Assembly: GCA_964036195.1 (NCBI GenBank) | Contig: OZ038451.1 | Location: 1,054,001-1,118,000 of the forward strand | Length of the DNA stretch: 64,000 nucleotides | Direction: 5' to 3' | Source: Sphaerolaimus hirsutus | Lineage: Eukaryota > Nematoda > Chromadorea > Monhysterida > Sphaerolaimidae | Part shown: positions 55,601 through 64,000 of the stretch, piece by piece | Layout of the letters: each line of letters begins with the position of its first letter | Numbering within the stretch: the first letter of the stretch is position 1 | The notes under the pieces: model-generated | Database searches by the model: none | What the model was told of the DNA's origin: nothing | Seen by the model: only the letters and a program-made list of their open reading frames with translations | Program-made: the position numbers and the translations under genes

Positions 55601-58600
55601 TTAGTTTTGGGCTAAAAGGCGACAAGTCCATCCTCCGATTCTTTTTTGATGGGAAAAAAACGCAAGAAATGTGATAAGTCCACTATATGCACCGATTTCT
55701 AAAAGGCGACAAGTGCATAATTTTCCCATAAGGCAGCCCATATTTTCCCATGAACAAAACTGTTCTCGCGTGCAAGAAGGCGACAAGTCCATTTCCCTCC
55801 CAAAAACAGTTTTGCTCTGACCGAATGGAATTTTATGGACACCCCATTTTTCACATATACGTTGAGATTAGGGGCTGAAAATTTGACACTTTATTGTCAA
55901 CATATGGAACTTTATGAAAAGCATGAGAGAGCCAAATTGGACATGCACCACGGGCCTGGAATTGGCTCGGAAACTTAAAATGCGATTTACTCGAAATCAC
56001 ATTTTGTGGACTTGTCGACTTTTAGAATTAGACGCCTCAACTGTAATTTGCTTTCAAGTCTTGAACGACAGGCGCAAATTATCTGCAAATTGGCATGTGT
56101 GTACACTCAACTAGTGGGTATACTTCAGTGCTTTTCCTTGCAGATATGGAACTTAATTCCGGAATTATGGAACTTTTTCACTCGTTTTTTTTGTCGGCAC
56201 ACGAAACCGTGTAAACGCCGCTTTAGCGATTTTGAGCAAAAGTTGGGGCAAAATTTCTCAACTATAGGTAGATAGGTAGCTGGACAATTTCGGGGGGGGG
56301 GGGGGGGTTCAGGGGATAGTAGCCGAAAAAAATTGCCTCTGCGATAGTTAGATAGCTTGCGGTATCGGGGGAGGGGGTAACCTCCGACTAAACCCCCTCA
56401 CAACCTTGTGGCTTCTCTGTTGCATTTGGCCACCAGTCAAAATCTCGCCCTCCTCGGCGGGTGCGGCGACAACTTCTCCCGGCTCGGTCTCGTCCAGATT
56501 AGCCCTCCTGCATTGGCGCCACAGCTCCCGGCGCTGTTTCACCAGTTCTACTTGCTCCAGCACCTGAGATTGGGGGGGTAGGGTTTTGACGTGATTGACT
56601 TTTCGGGATCGGGATCAGGATTCACTTTTTGAGATTTCGGGATCGGGATTGGTTTTTTGAGATTTCGGGATCGGGATCGGGATTGGCCGGGATTGGGGTC
56701 ACGGGATCGGGATTGACAGATTTCCGGGATCGGGTTTGGGTTCTAGGGATAGAGATTTGGGCCATTTTTCTGGCATTGAAAGTTGTTCATAAAGGTCTCA
56801 AAACACTGTTGGATGCCAGAAAAGTGGCATAAAATTGACACTGGGGGTTTGCATCCACTTTTTTGCATGCAAAAACGTCATTATTTCACTTTTTATAATT
56901 TCCACTAATTTTTCCGGGATCGGGATCCCAGACTTGGGAGTTTCTCGGGATCGGGACCGGGATTTGAAAATTTTCGGGATCGGGATTGGTATTTTTGGAT
57001 TTCGGGATCGGGATCGGGATTGGGGTTTCGGGATCGGGATCGGGACTGGTAAATCCCGGAATTTCACGGGATCAGGGATCGGGATCCCGTTTGAACCCTA
57101 GGGGGGGGGGGGTTGAGAAATTATTGATAATTTTCTCTCCTGATCGTGTGAAGTGTAACGTCTAATTCCGTGCAAAGTGTTAAATGCTCTGTAAAATATT
57201 TACTAGACGTTTACATGAAGTGTGCCACTTCTGCATAACATTTTACAATGCATCTTACGATCGAGTGGAAGCCAATTACACACTTCGCACTCAAATCTAA
57301 CACATCGTATCTGAATAATGAATAAAAACGCCTTACATGACGTTGTACAAATTTCGGGTAAAAAAAATAATATTCTATAAAAATTACAGCCAATGTAAAG
57401 CCAATTACAGCCAATAACTACCCCTCTGATGGGTGGGAAAGACATAAAATGTAGGACGTAGCCAGGGGGGGGCTGGGGGGGCGGCCGCCCCCCCTTCCCG
57501 AGCCGGATCAAAAAATGTGCCAGAAATGGCACTTCAAGAAGACGATTTTGTCGGCTGTCAAAAAAAAGTTTGCGCGCAAGCGCGCATTTTCCCTTCACAA
57601 CATATATTTTCGGCTGACCGGTCTCTGCGGCCTCAAAGCTAGTGAGAATGGACTCAAATACTGTCCATGTTGCTCTATATACCTGTAAAATACAGACGTA
57701 TACTGCTGTTTTGGCGCCAATGCCAACGCCAGTGGCGCCGTGGCGTGGCGCCTACGAATGGCGCCAGCGCCATGGCGCCATTCCCCTACTACAAGGGTAA
57801 AATTTTAGGGTGGGGGGGGGGGCGCCGCCCCCCCGTTCGCCGGGCTCCGTATACAATCCGCCCCCCCCCCCGCTCAAAAATCCTGGCTACGTCCCTGGTA
57901 AGTATTTATGTGGAATTGGGGTTCTTTTGTAACTGACGTAAAAATAACTCGTCTGGGCTCTTATTCGAGGATACACGTATCTATTCGAACGTTCCAACCT
58001 CCAAATCCCGGTTCTAATGTCGAATTTACAAATTGCCTATCTGCGGGTGCGCTTGAAAAGAATGCAAAAACATACCCGACTGGTAACAAAAGATGGGCCG
58101 GGCGCATCAGCTATGATTTTCTGAGCTCCTTCGACCACTTCGCCTCTGTTTGGCCCTGGAAATAATAAAATGCCAACGTATTTAAAGAATCTTCCACTGA
58201 CCGTACGGTCTCACATGGAATAAATATATCATATATTTCTATATCGTAGCTGGGTGTCCACTTCTAAAAACAACAATGACACCAAATTATCCTAAATTGA
58301 GTCTAGCTTTGCTACGAAATATCGTATCGAGACAATTTCACGTCCAGCTGAAGCTTACCGAAAAAAAAAACATTTGAATAAAATGTATTTACAAAAGAAA
58401 AAAGTCAACCCCAAACAAGGACGTATCCAGGGGGGGGGCGGGAGGAGGGGGGGCTGCAGTCCCGCCTCCCTGCCCGAGGTGAGACCTAAAAAGTCCCGGA
58501 AAATGCGACTTTTCCTATAAATTTTTTGATTTTTCTAAACAATTTTGCGCAATTTTTTCCCCATGCATTGTATTTTCAGCTGATCGCTCCCTTTAAACCA

Positions 58601-61600
58601 ATATCCTTGGAAATGAACACATTTTTGCGACTTTTCGCTGTATATGTATGCATAATTACATACATATAAAGCGGTTCCCGGCGCTGGCGCCAACGCCAAT
58701 AACGCCATGCCGTGGCGCCTTTGTATGGCGCTAGCGCCAAAACGCTTTTTCGTACTTATATAGGGAAAATGTTAGGGGGGGCTGAGCCCCCCCCCCGTTC
58801 GCCGACCCCCGTAAACAAGTAGCCCCCCCCCCCGCTCAAAAATCCTGGATACGTCCTTGACCCCAAACAACTTACCATAGACCCCCCTGTAGGGCATGTC
58901 GGCGCCTCCCCTGCCGCCCCTATATTTCCTGTTGAAGGGGTCATCTCTTTCTCTGGCGATTTCTTTTTTGTCCAGGTGCCACCACATGCCCCTGCCCGCG
59001 CCGCCGCGCTGCCGGTAAGGACGACCCCTGGTATCTGTGATTTGCAACTTCTTTGAATTTGGAACTTTACAGTTGAACACTTTACAGGGGGCGTGACCGA
59101 CGCCAAAGGTCAAAAAAGTTAACGCGTAAGGTTTAAAAGTCGTGTTATTCACTAAATCCCAAAAGACAATAATTAAATACAAAAACAGCAAAAAATGTAA
59201 GCGAAATTGAACTCACTTGAGTTCCATCCACCAGCCCTAAAATCATGACCATCCCCACGTGCGTCCGGGCGCCTATTGTCATCACCATATCGACTAGAAT
59301 TCCCGAATCTGTCCCTGTCTCGGTGCTGCGACAAATCGCGCCTGAACACGTATGAAGTTAAGCCTGGTTGACACGCTTTTGGGCCAACACGCACTAGTTG
59401 ACTTGACATGGAAAACAAATCCGGGACTGGGATTAGCCGAACCAGGTACCGGCACCGCGGTATTGTTTGAACCTTATTGGTATCTTATCCAGCCAATGTT
59501 GTTCCACACACCTCCACTGTGTGAGGGACCACTCTCAATGTATAAGCCTTCTCTTATAACATTATTCAAGCAGTATTCCATTGACATCTTCACTTGAAGT
59601 TGTGAATATATGATGAAACGCAATGTACGCAGGATTTTTTTGGGAGGGGGGCGGCGCCAGTTGTAGGCGCCAGCGCCATGCCAGCATTGGCGCTGGCGTT
59701 GGCGGCAACGTTTACAATATAGGTATCTTTATATACCTATATTTCGTACTAGAATCATGTTGGGGACCTTTTTTTACGCTGTCACATTATGGAAAAATAC
59801 ATAGTAATACTTGGCTGGGTATTTGCGCGCTTGCGCGCAAAAAATTTTTAGATGTTCCTACAAAATCGCTTTAGAAAAGTGTCATTTCTGGCAAATTTTT
59901 TTGAAAAATACGTTTTTTTCCATCCCTTGTCGGCACCGCTATAAAATTCCGGGACCGGGACTGGGTGGTCGGGACCGGAACCGGGACTCGCTTTTTTATT
60001 GTCGGGACCGGGACCGGGACGTCGGGACCGGGACCGCCCCAGTCCCGACTTTTTGCCGAACCATGTACCGGGACCGCGGTCCCATTTGAACCCTAGTTCA
60101 TCCCAATTACAGACCTTGCTCACGAGATCACAAATGAGGTTCAAATGCAATAGTGTTGAATCGTGTTGTAAATGAAGCAGTGGTATGGAAATAAATATTG
60201 CGATGTGCGCAATGTATTTACTAATCATGTAAAATCCACTGACGCTGTAATCCCCCGTTACACGCTAATCACCCCCTACTAGGGGTATACCGTATTTCCT
60301 CGAATTACTAATCGGTTAATTTTTCAGAGTGGGCATTTTGAGGGGGATAAAACGAGGGGGGTATTTCAAGGGGAGTTATTATTTCGTCAGAATTTTTTAA
60401 AATTCCCAGTACTAAATTGTTGTTTGACGTACACAGACGTCGAAAAATACAACAAAAACCGCCATGTAAATATAAGACTCTATATAGACTTATAAGTGTG
60501 TAGAATGTATAAACCCTGTTCTAACATAACACAGTCATTGTTGTCAATGTGTGTTCTGCGTTTCCCAGATCACAAACCGTAGCTTTTGTCATTTACGTTC
60601 TCTATACACTATATTTGGGGGGAGTATTTCGAGGGGGGTTATAAATTCATAGTGTCCTATTTTGAGGGGGGTATTTCGAGAGGGAGAGGGGGGGTTATTC
60701 GAGGAAATACGGTAGATGTGTAGCAGGTAGAAATACGTGACTGGTGGGTCTACATGACTAGCAGGGTTCCGATGAATACAGACACAGGGTCCATGTTCTT
60801 ATCTTAAATAGAACGCGCCCAAAAAACCGTTTGGACACATAACTAAAAAGAAAAAAAATCGTGTATCGTGTGAAAAGCGCCCCCAACCTTCTATCAGAGC
60901 TATCCCGGTGTCTGTGTCTCGATGTGCTCCTGGACCTCGATCTGTGCCGCTCCCGTCTACCATAATCCTCACAATAATAATCTGGGGTCAATTCCGCAAG
61001 TGGATAGTGACAAGAAAAGTGCTCTGTGGTAAGTTCGCTTATCATCAAATATATTTCAAATATATCAAAGTAATTGATGCTTGAGTTGGGACGATATATC
61101 GTATCGGATATCGACTATTTTCCACTAATGAGTATCGATATCCACGGACCATATCAATAACGAATATCAAGTTTCAGAAAAAAGTATCCGATCAGAAATA
61201 CCAACATCGAAAAGTCATTTCAACCGAAACCTTATTTTTTTATAAATACGGGTATTTCTATTTAAAATTACACTTTTTACCTGAGTTACTACACATAACT
61301 TTACAGGGGTATCTTGAATTTTGACCCTCCGAGTGGTTGGATAGATAGCAAATCGCTCCTCCGGAGGGATAGATAGCTGAAAACTTTTCTGGGGGGGTTG
61401 GGGGGGGGGGGTTGTGGTGGTTCGATATATAGGCTTTTTCGGGGCATAGAAGGAACAAAAGGGAGAAAAATCGCTAAAAGTAGGTGTAAAATAGCTCAAA
61501 ATGGGTATGCAAGAGCATATAGTACTTAAAATAGCTGAAAATAGTTTGATGCATGAACTAGTGATTTATTTAGGTATGAAAAATAGCGATTTTGAGCGAT

Positions 61601-63437
61601 CTTTGGTGTATAGTTTCTGAAAAATTGCTCCAGATAGGTAGATAGCTGGGCGATTTGGGGGGGGGGGGGTTTAGGGGGTAGTAGCCCAAAATTTTGCCTC
61701 CGGGATAGATAGATAGCTGAGCGGCCTCCAGGATAGATAGATAGCTGGGCGGTTTGGGGGGGGGGTAACCCCCCCCATTCGAGACCCCTGGAACTTTACT
61801 AAGCGCTTACCACTTTCTTGTCACTTATTCATTTGCGGAATTGGCACCTGCAGATTTCCCGCCGCTGTGCGTCCTTCTGTATTCCCGCTCTACATCGGAC
61901 TCATACACTACTTTTTCTGCAGTCGACTTTTTTGGCTTGCTGCCAGAATGAGACCGATCGCGTTTGCGCGATTTTCGACTGGAGCTCGGAGATTTCGAAA
62001 TCTTGCGTTTTTTGCCGCCGGGTGGGGAAAATTGCGTGTTTAGTTGACTTTTGACCAGAATTTCCTTTTCTTTCTGCAAGTGCGGGGGGGGGGGGGGGGG
62101 GTGGAAATGGGACAAAGACACTGAACTACCTATACTTTGAATGTTGAATGTGAATTTCGGGAATGGAACTTAAATTGCAGCAGTGCCGCGTGGGGGATTC
62201 AAACGGGCTTGACCTTCTTGGATCGGGACATTGAGCTCAGGGGTTCAGTAGGGCCCCCCCCCCCCCCCTGGAGCGATTTTTGAGAAACTACACCCCTGTT
62301 TTCGCTCAAAATCGCTATTTTTCATACCTTTATATAGTATTTCACCTCCAAAATCACTAGTTCATGTGTCTAACTGCCTATTTTGAGCTATTTTTAGTAC
62401 TATATGTCCTTATATACCCATTTGTCACCTACTTTTAGCGATTTTTCTCCTTTTCCTCCCTTCTATGCCTATATTTTAAACCCCCGCGACCCCCCCAACC
62501 CCCACCAGAAAATTTTTTCAGCTATCTATCCCTCCGGAGGAGCGATTTGCTATCTATATGAACCCCCGCGGGGGTCCAAATCTACAAAACCCCTGATTGA
62601 GCTCAAAATCAGCATCGGGATTTGGCACAATGTTCTGTATTGTAGGTTTTTCCAGATTCCAGATTCACATTTGTCACTGCAAAAAGGCATTTGGCACATT
62701 GGACAAATTTGTCCGGGATTGGGATTTAGGAAATCTTATATGGATTTGAAAATTTTCGGGATCGGGGCTTTCAGATCCAGTTTAATCCTTAGTGAAGTGT
62801 GCGAACGAATTTTTCAACATCTTAACAATCAAACAAAAATTGCGATAAAGATCGAAACCTTGAGTCGCTTGCTCAATTCTTCTTTGAGCTTCTTTCTGGA
62901 TGCAATTTTCTCACTCAAATGTTCCCGCAATTCCTTCACTATCGAATTTCCGCCAGCGTCGCTGAAAAGTCAGGGGAAAAAACTTATGAAAAATGATAAT
63001 TTGCAGACGAGTTGACGCCGGGTTTTAAACCGGATTCCATATTTATTCAGATTTTAGTTGACCGGTCCTAGGAAGGTTGAATTTCCAAGGTCCGCAATAT
63101 TGAATAAAAATATTATGGAATATCATGTGATAGTCAATATACGAATAGACTTGGAGACCAGTTGACATCGTGTGTCAACTTGTGTGTAGGTAGCGTCAGT
63201 AGAAGCGCGCTACTCTACTGGAAGAAATAAGACAATATCCACCGACCCGGAAAAAGTAATAAAAATTGTTGGCACAGTGCCAAATAAAACATACACTTCA
63301 TCCGATGATTCCCTATAATCGCTGGATTCATCGGTATCAGTAGGCTCTCTTCTCTCCGGTCTCTTTTTGGTGTACACCTTCTTTTGTATCTTGTCCTTTT
63401 TATGTTTCTTGGACGATTTTTTCGATTTTGGCGACAT
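52523..63437 (-). CDS. RSRC2: RSRC2-like arginine/serine-rich SMAP-domain protein gene, 12 coding exons, 523 aa (span includes introns)
   Basis: Twelve minus-strand exons (63295-63437, 62859-62961, 61848-62073, 60888-60981, 59217-59341, 58876-59034, 58076-58155, 56405-56563, 54782-54899, 54236-54357, 53009-53088, 52523-52685) join to 1572 nt, ATG to TAG, with phase kept at every GT-AG junction. The protein has a Lys/Arg-rich start, short helical charged stretches, SR/RS and RH-rich tracts (159-188), an RG-rich segment (232-283) and a C-terminal SMAP-type domain. The last shows the WSSLLA segment, KFAKLMGMK (411-419), MFRDLDKQYETA (452-463) and RGVGLGY (470-476), the order seen at the C-terminus of human RSRC2. 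SR-rich proteins of this type are nuclear and linked to RNA processing; the molecular role of RSRC2 is poorly defined. It is somewhat longer than human RSRC2 (about 430 aa, from memory). SMAP identity is good; orthology is probable. Confidence 0.83.
53009..53088 (-). CDS. RSRC2: RSRC2-like exon 11: SMAP helix
   Basis: Residues 444-469 plus two bases: EELQRCGKMFRDLDKQYETA then KETTQS. It parallels the family segment E.F.NLD.QYE.AR..T. Acceptor TTTGCTTTTTAG (TAG type), donor GTTTGT. Confidence 0.83.
53494..54212. mobile_element. hAT-like element, TAGGGTTGG termini, ATCGATTTTTT arrays, RSRC2 intron 10
   Basis: Ends TAGGGTTGGAAAAAAATCG and GCCAACCCTA; perfect 8-bp duplication ACCCTGAC (53486-53493, 54213-54220). 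AAAAAAATCGATTTTTTTT arrays at both ends. Its edge is 23 nt from the exon 10 donor. Confidence 0.9.
54236..54357 (-). CDS. RSRC2: RSRC2-like exon 10: KLMG core of the SMAP domain
   Basis: Residues 403-443: GDNPESALKFAKLMGMKTVK then TAEDIVAKKDDNKSKDKNIID. KF.KLMG.K is the most diagnostic motif of the SMAP/RSRC2 C-terminal domain. Acceptor CATTCGCAG, donor GTGAGT. A transposon with (ATCGATTTTTT)-like arrays ends 23 nt downstream of the donor. Confidence 0.85.
54534..54740. mobile_element. TAGGGTGTCAA element, right end not found
   Basis: Starts TAGGGTGTCAAATTTC and continues as TTTTCCGGCTAAATT-type repeats to about 54735. No TTGACACCCTA end follows. Confidence 0.6.
54782..54899 (-). CDS. RSRC2: RSRC2-like exon 9
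   Basis: Residues 364-402 plus one base: ASSSTAGEVPKKAERKAETV, AKRESKAELKWSSLLAAAA. The Trp-containing segment fits the W-x-x-L motif before the KLMG core. The donor GTTTGC is weak and inferred: reading through instead meets a stop about 18 nt later, while splicing here joins in phase to the KLMG exon. Confidence 0.7.
55177..56222. mobile_element. PIF/Harbinger-like MITE, AGCGGCGTTTACAC ends, 1046 bp, RSRC2 intron 8
   Basis: Inverted ends AGCGGCGTTTACACTGCA / CGTGTAAACGCCGCT with TTA on both sides, the target size and sequence typical of PIF/Harbinger. It interrupts a TATGAAAAT-TAGCGATTTTGAG sequence found intact elsewhere. Inside are repeats of GGCGACAAGTCCA. Confidence 0.78.
56405..56563 (-). 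CDS. RSRC2: RSRC2-like exon 8: coiled-coil-like segment
   Basis: Residues 311-363: VLEQVELVKQRRELWRQCRR, then a Glu/Ala-rich stretch and GGQMQQRSHK. The KQRRELW part resembles the K.KR.MLW segment upstream of the SMAP region in human RSRC2. Acceptor AATCTCAG, donor GTTGTG. A hAT-like element ends about 15 nt upstream of the acceptor (56579-57100). Confidence 0.8.
56579..57100. mobile_element. hAT-like element with GGGATC arrays, next to RSRC2 exon 8
   Basis: Starts TAGGGTTTTGACGTG and ends CCCGTTTGAACCCTA, flanked by G-runs. Body is TTCGGGATCGGGATCGGG repeats, inverted at the two ends only in part. It ends 15 nt upstream of the exon 8 acceptor. Confidence 0.8.
57450..57899. mobile_element. 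ACGTAGCCAGG element, sister of 58416-58859
   Basis: Ends AGGACGTAGCCAGGGGGG and TCCTGGCTACGTCCCTGG; same G-run, GGCGCC and CCGCTCAAAAATCCTGG blocks as the 58416 copy. No target duplication recognised. Confidence 0.7.
58076..58155 (-). CDS. RSRC2: RSRC2-like exon 7
   Basis: Residues 284-310: G-PNRGEVVEGAQKIIADAP-GPSFVTSR. Acceptor TTATTTCCAG, donor GTATGT. The phase fits on both sides. There is no recognisable motif, so support comes from splice sites and phase. Confidence 0.75.
58416..58859. mobile_element. hAT-like element, CAAGGACGTATCCAGG ends, 444 bp, RSRC2 intron 6
   Basis: Ends CAAGGACGTATCCAGG and CCTGGATACGTCCTTG; perfect 8-bp duplication ACCCCAAA (58408-58415, 58860-58867). Its edge is 16 nt from the exon 6 donor. 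Confidence 0.88.
58876..59034 (-). CDS. RSRC2: RSRC2-like exon 6: RG-rich segment
   Basis: Residues 231-283 plus one base: TRGRPYRQRGGAGRGMWWHL, DKKEIARERDDPFNRKY, RGGRGGADMPYRGVY. The RG repeats suggest RNA binding or arginine methylation (inference). Acceptor AAATCACAG, strong donor GTAAGT. A 444-bp hAT-like element begins 17 nt into the intron (58416-58859). Confidence 0.8.
59217..59341 (-). CDS. RSRC2: RSRC2-like exon 5
   Basis: Residues 189-230 plus one base: RDLSQHRDRDRFGNSSRYGD, DNRRPDARGDGHDFRAGGWNS. Arg/Asp/Gly-rich, disordered in character. Acceptor GTGTTCAG, strong donor GTGAGT. The next intron is only 182 nt and is the one intron in this gene with no transposon visible. Confidence 0.78.
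59940..60095. mobile_element. GGGACC-array element, right part
   Basis: GGGACCGGGAC arrays on both sides of a GTCGGGACC centre, ending CCCATTTGAACCCTA. Related sequence (GCTATAAAATTCCGGGACC) occurs near 18715 and 23770. Confidence 0.65.
60288..60714. mobile_element. TACC-family MITE copy 10, RSRC2 intron 4
   Basis: Starts TACCGTATTTCCTCGAATTA and ends TTCGAGGAAATACGGTA with the family's internal GTTCTAACATAACACAGTCA block. Confidence 0.85.
60888..60981 (-). CDS. RSRC2: RSRC2-like exon 4: RS-repeat
   Basis: Residues 158-188 plus two bases. YYCEDYGRRERHRSRSRSTS then RHRHRDSSDR is a compact RS/RH-rich tract. The acceptor CCCCAG is the duplicated CAG target of the MITE intron. Donor GTTGGG; phase fits the next exon. 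Confidence 0.82.
60985..61847 (-). mobile_element. MITE that constitutes intron 3 of the RSRC2-like gene
   Basis: Read on the minus strand it starts GTGCCAATTCCGCAAATG right after the CAG ending exon 3 and ends CTTGCGGAATTGACCC followed by a second CAG and exon 4. Inverted ends extend through TGACAAGAAA. The intron is this element plus one CAG (60982-61847, 866 nt). A later hAT insertion (61304-61790) lies inside; without it the intron would be about 370 nt. Confidence 0.87.
61304..61790. mobile_element. hAT-like element, CAGGGGT ends, nested in the MITE intron
   Basis: Ends CAGGGGTATCTTG and CGAGACCCCTG; flanks TAACTTTA / GAACTTTA (7 of 8). Interior has GGATAGATAGCTGA repeats, G-runs and AGGCTTTTTC, a sequence set also seen at about 48733, 50210, 52700-52955, 55020 and 62240. 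Confidence 0.82.
61848..62073 (-). CDS. RSRC2: RSRC2-like exon 3: basic SR/K-rich segment
   Basis: Encodes residues 83-157 plus one base: KEKEILVKSQ..., GGKKRKISKSPSSSRKSRKR (a likely nuclear localisation signal), ...VYESDVEREYRRTHSGGKSA. The acceptor CTTGCAG follows a long poly-C run. The donor G|GTGCCA is the first base pair of a MITE that forms the whole next intron. Confidence 0.82.
62230..62780. repeat. Partial CAGGGGT-type and GGGATC-type element sequence, RSRC2 intron 2
   Basis: 62240-62600 carries the CAGGGGT-family blocks (poly-C, AAATCGCTATTTTTCATACC, CTATCTATCCCTCCGGAGGA). 62700-62780 has GGGATTGGGATT and GGGATCGGG units. Confidence 0.6.
62859..62961 (-). CDS. RSRC2: RSRC2-like exon 2: charged helix
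   Basis: Completes Val48 and encodes residues 49-82: DAGGNSIVKELREHL then SEKIASRKKLKEELSKRLK, a strongly charged likely helix. Acceptor CCTGACTTTTCAG; donor GTTTCG, a weak match. Confidence 0.72.
63295..63437 (-). CDS. RSRC2: RSRC2-like exon 1: start codon, basic N-terminus
   Basis: Residues 1-47 plus two bases. MSPKSKKSSKKHKKDK opens a Lys/Ser-rich nuclear-type N-terminus followed by TDTDESSDYRESSDE. The donor GTATGT is chosen over GTGTAT two bases earlier because it is the better site and fits the next exon's phase. A longer in-frame extension upstream has no ATG. Confidence 0.75.
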
Positions 63438-64000
63438 TTTCAATTCGATTTTCTTTTTTTTTTGCAACGTTCATTATGCGTCAATAAAAAACTGCACGAT
63501 CCCGAGCGGCACACGTGTGAATATCGTGAAGAGAGACAGTTTTAATGGTAACACATTTTCTGCAGATCAGGGGTAACATTCACACATTTCACCGACTGAG
63601 AGTTTGAGTTTCAGAGAAGAGGATGCAAATTTCATCGGAATGGAGGATCGTACAGTAGTTGACAAGTGGCGTACTAAAAATGTCTAAATTGGTGCTAGCG
63701 CCAAGGCAAAAAGTGCCACGGCGCTCCTGGTGCTTGGTGCCATTCTGCTGTGACACTATACTTGCTTTGGCGCCAGCACCAAATTCTGAATTATTAGTAC
63801 GCAGCTGAACGCAGTACGCAACTTGTCAACTAGTTCACCGGCTGCCAATAACCACACCAATTGAGGGCACGAACTGAGAGAACTGGTGCCAGTCCCAGAC
63901 CCTATAAAAAGCCATGTGTCATGGAAAAGACCTTGTATAGTATCCTATTCTTTGATATCCAAATCTTACGTTTGGATAAGATCCGGATACTACAATAAAG
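63438..64000. other. Upstream flank of the RSRC2-like gene
   Basis: No gene seen. It should hold the promoter or 5' UTR of the RSRC2-like gene. From 63656 to 63832 lies a small inverted-repeat element with termini TAGTTGACAAG...CTTGTCAACTA around GGCGCC-like sequence. From 63920 there is a further fold-back stretch. Confidence 0.5.

Noticed and set aside
60985-61847. An 8-bp (hAT) target duplication for the intron-forming MITE
   Set aside because: If CAG is treated as part of the ends, the next 8 bp on the two sides (GAAATCTG, ATTATTAT) do not match; a 3-bp CAG duplication fits both copies better.
63438-63467. Upstream in-frame extension of the RSRC2-like start (QKKKKIELK)
   Set aside because: It contains no ATG; MSPKSKK at 63437 is the first Met in frame.

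Overview
This is a piece of a repeat-rich, AT-rich animal nuclear genome. The evidence is two spliced genes with GT-AG introns and metazoan-type products, surrounded by hundreds of bases to kilobases of non-coding DNA packed with non-autonomous DNA transposons. Very few long reading frames exist. No retrotransposon, transposase or bacterial-type gene is visible. The protein families and the insect/nematode-like residue in the glycosyltransferase donor pocket favour an invertebrate; I cannot name the phylum.

Both genes lie on the minus strand and could be assembled exon by exon with continuous phase and no internal stop. (1) 12197-40063 is a family GT7 beta-1,4-galactosyltransferase / N-acetylgalactosaminyltransferase of 389 residues in 8 coding exons. 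It is a type II Golgi membrane enzyme spread over 28 kb because its introns hold nested transposons, including two large Helitrons. (2) 52523-63437 is an RSRC2-like (arginine/serine-rich, SMAP-domain) nuclear protein of 523 residues in 12 coding exons. The two products have no evident functional link.

Layout: 1-12.2 kb, transposons only; 12.2-40.1 kb, glycosyltransferase gene; 40.1-52.5 kb, intergenic transposons; 52.5-63.4 kb, RSRC2-like gene; 63.4-64 kb, upstream repeats.

Three things stand out. First, intron 3 of the RSRC2-like gene is a directional MITE whose first bases supply the GT donor and whose duplicated CAG target supplies the AG acceptor, so splicing restores the pre-insertion coding sequence. 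A second, intergenic copy of the family has the same structure. Second, at least fourteen insertions behave like hAT-type elements (8-bp target duplications), with short termini such as TAGGGTGTCAA, TAGGGTTCAAACG, TAGGGTTGG or TAGTGATG and, in most, bodies made of different inverted simple-repeat arrays. Third, several of these insertions end within about 14-25 nt of a splice site. Two Helitrons that differ by a 1-kb internal duplication sit in adjacent introns of the glycosyltransferase gene, and related empty sites in the window confirm their A|T insertion points.
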